Of a stretch of 26,033 nt of DNA, positions 23,001-26,033 are shown piece after piece. The notes below the pieces were generated by a model. It was given only the letters and a program-made list of their open reading frames with translations. It did not search any database and was not told the DNA's origin. Position 1 is the stretch's first letter; the number at the start of each line of letters is the position of its first letter. The position numbers and the translations under genes were made by a program. Origin of the DNA: JBDIAR01 sp039812545. Its GTDB lineage: Bacteria; Actinomycetota; Actinomycetes; Actinomycetales; Dermatophilaceae. The DNA lies in contig JBDIAR010000022.1 in assembly GCA_039812545.1 (NCBI GenBank), forward strand, positions 1 through 26,033, in the 5' to 3' direction.

Positions 23001-23396
23001 GGACCGGACCACCGGGGTGAGGATCTCCTCCCAGCGCGGTGGCCGGGCCGGTCCCTCGGGTGGGTCGAAGAGCGAGACGACGGTGGGCCCGGCCGGCCGG
23101 GGGGCACCGGCCAGCAGGACGGCGACCACGTGTTTGCAATCCGCGAGCATCGGGCAGGTGCAGTGCCCGGCGAACGCCGGCTCGCCCGGGAGGGTGCCCA
23201 GCCGAACGGTGGTCGTGTACGACCGCCCGCCCGACCCACGGACCGACCCGACGAGGGTGCGGCCGTCGACCGAGGCGACCACCTGACGAACCCGGCCGGA
23301 GTTGGCATACTGACGACCCCGGGCGAACGCACCCGCCCCGACGACTGACATGATGCCGCCGGCGGTCAGCGGGGGGATGGTTGGAGTCGCAGACAT
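20040..23396 (-). CDS. SNF2-family helicase with N-terminal SWIM zinc finger
   Basis: The 1118-residue protein starts with a SWIM finger (C79, C81, C87, H89 in CTCPMLADCKH), followed by a long middle region of about 450 residues without clear motifs. The SNF2 ATPase comes last: DDMGLGKT with Walker A K686, VVLDEAQFVKN with D781-E782, and a second RecA lobe ending SLKAGGFGLTLTEADYVYV, DPWWNPAAEAQAVDRTHRIG with motif VI near 1055. This is the HepA/RapA-like bacterial SNF2 group, which remodels protein-nucleic acid complexes with ATP. ATG 23396 is chosen; a TAGCGT box ends 8 nt upstream, so the message may be nearly leaderless. An alternative ATG lies at residue 16. It is monocistronic, with no defence genes beside it. 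It carries eight GTATGCC-type heptamers, including one read as Gly-Ile with ATA (22559). Confidence 0.92.
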   Translation of the reverse strand: MSATPTIPPLTAGGIMSVVGAGAFARGRQYANSGRVRQVVASVDGRTLVGSVRGSGGRSYTTTVRLGTLPGEPAFAGHCTCPMLADCKHVVAVLLAGAPRPAGPTVVSLFDPPEGPARPPRWEEILTPVVRSGAVPERVVGRLPLALQVTHELPRPNSWDRTPAPRTYVRPLIEGKSGRWIRTGASWSDIANAMPTADEQHVAAVRDFYRRATTKSGSYYEYSRPDLLQLEIMSAAGWAGLAEAVAAGVVLVGAEPGDLVDFGESLEAVLDLHRTADGIQVNPRFRFPDGTLAPDDITLIGIPAHGWVRRRLGGPGTPRRLTIGALSVPMTREIEALFRAEPLVIPAADEDRFVDGFVPTLRRLTVLTSTDDSVDLPEPVPPRLALRVAFGADHVVELAWSFHYGRAERPVPVPLTGPTGAARDADAERDLLDRLAAVPGAPREWWRGNGRAALPAAQRYTGLATARFAGELLPHLQAQDWLDVEIAGELPAYRFVPDAPVVELALTDADAGAGRPTTAASGGTGTDNTLWGNDWFDLGIAVSVGGEAVPFEHLFLALARGEDHLLLDTGTWFPLDRPEYATLRRLIEEARALQDRPQAGGPLRLTAYQAGLWEELVELGVVAAQSTRWERTVGALLGTTDIPVPPVPEGISATLRPYQRDGFGWLAALWGLGLGGILADDMGLGKTLQVLALVQHAKDAGDLTDPVLIVAPTSVLATWSGEAARFAPGLRVVTIGETTTRRRVPLVEAVAGADIVVTSYAITRLDAEEFLARPWRAVVLDEAQFVKNHQAKTYATVRRLAAPVKFALTGTPLENTLMDLWSLLSVVAPGVFPNPQRFAEIYRRPIESGSAPDVLDSLRRRIRPLVLRRTKESVATELPPKQEQTLTIELAPAHRKLYDTHLQRERQRVLRLIDDFDANRILILKSLTTLRLMALHPGLADPTYAGTVTSAKVDELVDQLVELHAEGHRALVFSQFTRFLAMIRERLEAAGLAYAYLDGRTRNRAAKVASFREGDAPVFLISLKAGGFGLTLTEADYVYVMDPWWNPAAEAQAVDRTHRIGQTRTVMVYRMIAGGTIEEKVAALQQRKRDLFAQVVDGGALDGGALTAADIRDLLGMP

Positions 23397-23459
23397 CGGG
23401 GTTCACGCTAGCGCGCCCCACCGACATCCGCCCCACGACCTGCCGAGAGGCGGAGAGCT

Positions 23460-23485
23460 GTCAGCCTGTTTGCTTGACGGCTGAC
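23460..23485 (-). terminator. Candidate terminator after the DHA2 exporter
   Basis: GTCAGCC (23460-23466) and GGCTGAC (23479-23485) form a 7-bp stem with a 12-nt loop, starting 11 bp past the exporter stop in its direction of transcription. It lacks a T-run. The remainder of 23397-23495 is the helicase promoter region. Confidence 0.4.
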
Positions 23486-23495
23486 GGGCGTCCGG

Positions 23496-25331
23496 TCAGT
23501 GCGGGGGCGGGACGAACTGGGCTTCGTCCTCGTCGTCGGCGTCCCGGAGTTCATCGAGGGTGTGCCCGGCCGCCTCCATCGCGGCGGCGCTCGTCAGGTC
23601 GTGGCTGACCGACCGCTCGGGAACGGCCCGCCGAGCGTGGGCGGCGTCGGCGTGGGCGGCGTCGGCCGAGGCCTCGGCTGCGGTCTGGGCGGCGCCGGAC
23701 CGGTTGGACAGGGTCACCTCGGGCATGAAGAGCAGCACGACGACCCCGATCGCGCAGACCGCGGCACCGAGCAGGAACACCAGGTCCATCGACGTCGCGA
23801 AACCGACCTTGAACGGGTGCGCCAGCACCGGGTCGAGCTTGCCGATCACCGAGGAGTCCGCGAGCACCCCGCTGAGCGCCGACGTGTCCCGGGCCGCCAG
23901 CGCCTTGACGAACGCGGCGTTGGTCGGGTCCGCCAGCACCTGCGGATTGCGCATCGCCGCGAGGAACGCCGGGTCCTTGGCCGCGTCGGCGAACGCGCTC
24001 TGGATGTTCGCCCCCACCGTTCCGAACAGCACCGACAGGAAGACGGCCACCCCGAGCGTGCCGCCGATCTGCCGGAAGAAGGTGGCGGAGCTGGTGGCCA
24101 TCCCCATCTCGCGCGGGTGGACGGCGGCCTGGACGGCCAGGGTCAGGGGCTGCATGGTGTTGCCGAGTCCCAACCCGAACAGCGCCATGAAGGCCATGAC
24201 GATCGGCAGCCCGGTGTCGGCGCTGATCCGCGAGAGCAGCAGCAGCGCGGTCACCATGAGGGTGACGCCGACGAGGGGGAAGATCCGGATCTTGCCGGTC
24301 CGGGTGATGAGCTGGCCGGAGACGACCGAACTGATCATCATGCCGAGGACCATCGGCAGCATCATGATGCCCGAGCCGGTGGGCGTGGCGCCGTGGACGA
24401 TCTGCAGGTACTGGGGGATGACGAGCATCCCACCGAACATCCCGGCCCCGATGACGAACCCGCCGCCGAGCGCGATCGCGATGGCGCGATTCCGGAAGAT
24501 CCGCAACGGGATCAACGCGTTGTCCCCGGCGCGGTACTCGGCCCAGACGAACCCGGCCAGACCCACCAGGCCCACGGCATACATGGCCATCGAGATGCCC
24601 GAGGTCCAGCCCCACTCGCGACCTTGTTCGGCGACGACGAGCAGCGGTACCAGGGCGACGACGAGGAAGGTGGCGCCGGCCCAGTCGATGGTGGCCTCGC
24701 GCCGGACGTGCCGCAGGTGCAGGGTATGCCAGACGACGGCGAGCGCGACGATGCCGACGGGTACGTTGACGAGGAAGACCCAGCGCCAGCCGGTGATGCC
24801 GAAGATCTTGTCGGCCTGCGCGAAGAACCCGCCGATGACCGGCCCGAACACGCTGGACGTGCCGAACACGGCGAGGAAGTACCCCTGGTAGCGGGACCGT
24901 TCGCGCGGCGGCACGATGTCGCCGATGATCGCCAGGGCCAGCGAGAACAGGCCGCCGGCGCCGATGCCCTGGATGGCCCGGAAGATCGCGAGCTGGTACA
25001 TCGACTGCGAGAACGAACACATCGCCGAGCCGACGATGAAGATCGTGATCGCCGACATGAAGAACGCCTTGCGCCCGTAGATGTCGGAGAGTCGCCCGTA
25101 CAACGGGGTCGCGATCGTGGAGGTGATCAGGTATGCCGTCGTCACCCAGGCCTGCAGGCTCAAGCCCTGGAGTTCGTCGGCGATGGTCTTGATCGAGGTG
25201 CCGACGATGTTCTGGTCGAGGGCGGCCAGGAACATGCCCATCATCAGGCCGACGATGATGGTGACGATCTGCTTGTGGCTGAGTTCTCCATCCGCCCGGG
25301 GTGCCGGGGGAGAGGCTGTGGTTGCCGCCAT
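23496..25331 (-). CDS. DHA2-family (14-TM) MFS drug exporter
   Basis: The 611-residue protein has about 14 membrane segments, as in EmrB/QacA-type exporters. Visible motifs are the first-helix LAALDQNIVGTSIKTIADEL, motif A GRLSDIYGRKAFF, REQ-like IFRAIQGIGAGG, and the antiporter motif C region SSVFGPVIGGFF. A loop of about 90 residues without membrane character (around 430-520) precedes the last helix. The Ala/Asp/His-rich C-terminal tail of about 60 residues is longer than usual and includes a DAAHADAAHA repeat. It should export hydrophobic drugs against a proton gradient. ATG 25331 has a strong AAGGAG 8 nt upstream. The marR gene lies 125 bp upstream on the same strand, so a regulator-pump operon is likely. 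Confidence 0.93.
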   Translation of the reverse strand: MAATTASPPAPRADGELSHKQIVTIIVGLMMGMFLAALDQNIVGTSIKTIADELQGLSLQAWVTTAYLITSTIATPLYGRLSDIYGRKAFFMSAITIFIVGSAMCSFSQSMYQLAIFRAIQGIGAGGLFSLALAIIGDIVPPRERSRYQGYFLAVFGTSSVFGPVIGGFFAQADKIFGITGWRWVFLVNVPVGIVALAVVWHTLHLRHVRREATIDWAGATFLVVALVPLLVVAEQGREWGWTSGISMAMYAVGLVGLAGFVWAEYRAGDNALIPLRIFRNRAIAIALGGGFVIGAGMFGGMLVIPQYLQIVHGATPTGSGIMMLPMVLGMMISSVVSGQLITRTGKIRIFPLVGVTLMVTALLLLSRISADTGLPIVMAFMALFGLGLGNTMQPLTLAVQAAVHPREMGMATSSATFFRQIGGTLGVAVFLSVLFGTVGANIQSAFADAAKDPAFLAAMRNPQVLADPTNAAFVKALAARDTSALSGVLADSSVIGKLDPVLAHPFKVGFATSMDLVFLLGAAVCAIGVVVLLFMPEVTLSNRSGAAQTAAEASADAAHADAAHARRAVPERSVSHDLTSAAAMEAAGHTLDELRDADDEDEAQFVPPPH

Positions 25332-25456
25332 GGTGTTGGCTCCTTAGTCGTATGCCGGTCGGCGGGTGAGGGTGCGCGACGGGTTCGGGTCGCTGCGTGG
25401 TCTGATGGGGTTGCGCGTGTGCGAGTGGTGCGCTGGTGCGTCGAAGGCGACGAGGG

Positions 25457-25966
25457 TCAGGGAAGGCCGTCGTCCGGGGTGTCGAACCCGCGCTGGAGGT
25501 TCGCGGTCAACGAGGCGGAGAGCCGCTCGAGGTTCTGGGCCAGGTCCTCGGTCTCCTGCGGCGACCAGTCGGCGAGCATCGTCCTGATCCAGGCCGCGCG
25601 CGCCGTGGTGATGCCCTCGATGGCCCGGGCCCCGTCGGGGGTCAGGGAGATCAGTTGGGCCCGCCCGTCCTGCGGGTCCGCGACCCGATGGAGCAGACCG
25701 AGCGAGGCCAAGGTGGCCACCTGTCGGCTGACCGTGGAGATGTCGGAGTGGATGCAGGTCGCGAGGTCGGACACCCGGGAGGGCCCGGTGGACAGCGCAA
25801 ACAGGATCGGCAGGTGCGGGTAGTCGATCCCGGCATGGGGCAACGGCACCTGGGAACGAGACCGCAACGCCATCAGTGACTTGACGATCCGGCTGAGGTC
25901 GACCCCGATCCGGGTGGCCGGGTCCGTCGTCCGGATGGCCGCGGTAACCGGCTCGCTGATGGTCAT
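25457..25966 (-). CDS. MarR-family transcriptional regulator
   Basis: The 169-residue protein has a MarR winged helix-turn-helix at about 60-115: RVSDLATCIHSDISTVSRQV as recognition helices, then the wing RVADPQDGRAQLISLTPDG with the usual D-x-R core. Flanking helices for dimerisation lie on both sides. ATG 25966 gives a normal MarR length; an upstream ATG at 26002 would place 12 extra residues across the operator and is less likely. The 17-bp palindrome 20 bp upstream is its probable operator. It precedes the DHA2 exporter on the same strand, so it most likely represses itself and the pump and is released by a pump substrate. Confidence 0.9.
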   Translation of the reverse strand: MTISEPVTAAIRTTDPATRIGVDLSRIVKSLMALRSRSQVPLPHAGIDYPHLPILFALSTGPSRVSDLATCIHSDISTVSRQVATLASLGLLHRVADPQDGRAQLISLTPDGARAIEGITTARAAWIRTMLADWSPQETEDLAQNLERLSASLTANLQRGFDTPDDGLP

Positions 25967-25985
25967 GGGTCCCCTGCCGAAATGG

Positions 25986-26030
25986 TTGCTTGCAGCAAGC
26001 AAGTATGCAGGGCGCGGCTGAATCGTGCAA
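25986..26030 (-). promoter_or_regulatory. marR-exporter promoter and palindromic operator
   Basis: On the minus strand TTGCAC (26030-26025) and CATACT (26007-26002) are 17 bp apart, a good -35/-10 pair. Directly downstream lies TTGCTTGC-A-GCAAGCAA (25986-26002), a perfect 17-bp palindrome that would cover the transcription start. It has the size and symmetry expected of a MarR-family site. Binding here would block the promoter of both genes. Confidence 0.75.
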
Positions 26031-26033
26031 ATC

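Larger units (their letters stand above)
1097..25356. repeat. Dispersed heptamer GTATGCC/GGCATAC, about 50 copies
   Basis: Hand count gives 25 GTATGCC (starts 1285, 3326, 3850, 5243, 5573, 5927, 6279, 6291, 6961, 8899, 9921, 11360, 12302, 12650, 13744, 14883, 15634, 17132, 20415, 21573, 21918, 22559, 24724, 25131, 25350). It gives 25 GGCATAC (1097, 1265, 3080, 4130, 4370, 4785, 6656, 7983, 9191, 9492, 9756, 10220, 11879, 12329, 13543, 14095, 14111, 14127, 15021, 18254, 20044, 20562, 21114, 23304, 24576). About three quarters extend to GTATGCCG. Most lie inside genes, in every frame. A few copies may have been missed or misread. Confidence 0.9.

Noticed and set aside
19941..23348. 1135-residue plus-strand open frame opposite the SNF2 helicase
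   Set aside because: No domain; it mirrors a gene that carries all SNF2 motifs.
20040..23396. SNF2 helicase as part of a defence island such as DISARM
   Set aside because: No methyltransferase, phospholipase D or other defence gene is beside it; the SWIM-SNF2 form is widespread in actinobacterial chromosomes.
1097..25356. The heptamer as a by-product of Tyr-Ala or Ala-Tyr dipeptides
   Set aside because: It also occurs as Gly-Ile, Gly-Met and Trp-His-Thr codings and in non-coding DNA, and it uses rare codons where GC-rich synonyms exist.
23499..25823. 774-residue plus-strand open frame opposite the DHA2 exporter
   Set aside because: Highly charged low-complexity translation without motifs; shadow of the exporter.

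Overview
The window is very GC-rich, and its gene content points to an actinobacterium (Actinomycetota, perhaps Micrococcales; the family cannot be fixed by eye). Indicators are a neighbouring pair of MshA-like and MshB-like mycothiol-type enzymes, an Rv0909/MT0933-like small protein, a YkcB-type GT39 glycosyltransferase, a DUF2237 protein, frequent GTG starts, ATGA-type gene overlaps, and several probable leaderless promoters in which a TAnnnT box lies 6-7 nt before the start codon.

Layout. 1-2619: 3' end of a probable envelope protein, an EntS-like MFS exporter, and a VapB/VapC toxin-antitoxin pair with its own palindromic operator. 2684-5135 (minus): a DUF2237 gene followed by 2,4-dienoyl-CoA reductase (FadH). 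5211-8358 (plus): an SGNH hydrolase, an MshA-like glycosyltransferase and an overlapping PIG-L (MshB-like) deacetylase. 8377-8793 (minus): MT0933-like helical protein. 8989-11041 (plus): a three-gene overlapping operon of ceramidase-like membrane hydrolase, ECF-type sigma factor and Ogt DNA repair methyltransferase. 11097-13136: S9 peptidase. 13159-14043 (minus): PabC-like class IV aminotransferase. 14296-16416: GT39 membrane glycosyltransferase. 16556-19893 (minus): MmpL transporter plus TetR regulator, headed by a 34-bp perfect inverted-repeat operator. 20040-23396 (minus): SWIM/SNF2 helicase. 23496-25966 (minus): MarR regulator plus DHA2 drug exporter, headed by a promoter and a 17-bp palindromic operator.

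The most striking signal is not a gene. The heptamer GTATGCC (complement GGCATAC) occurs about 50 times by hand count, 25 on each strand, where about 2-3 are expected for this composition. It falls in all reading frames, forces rare codons (ATA Ile, GCA Ala, TAT Tyr), sits on a start codon, and forms a 16-bp-phased triplet in one intergenic region. It is thin in the mmpL-tetR segment, consistent with that cassette being a later arrival. No CRISPR array, tRNA, rRNA, insertion sequence or prophage was seen. No gene-free stretch exceeds 300 bases; the longest, 14044-14295, holds the phased triplet.
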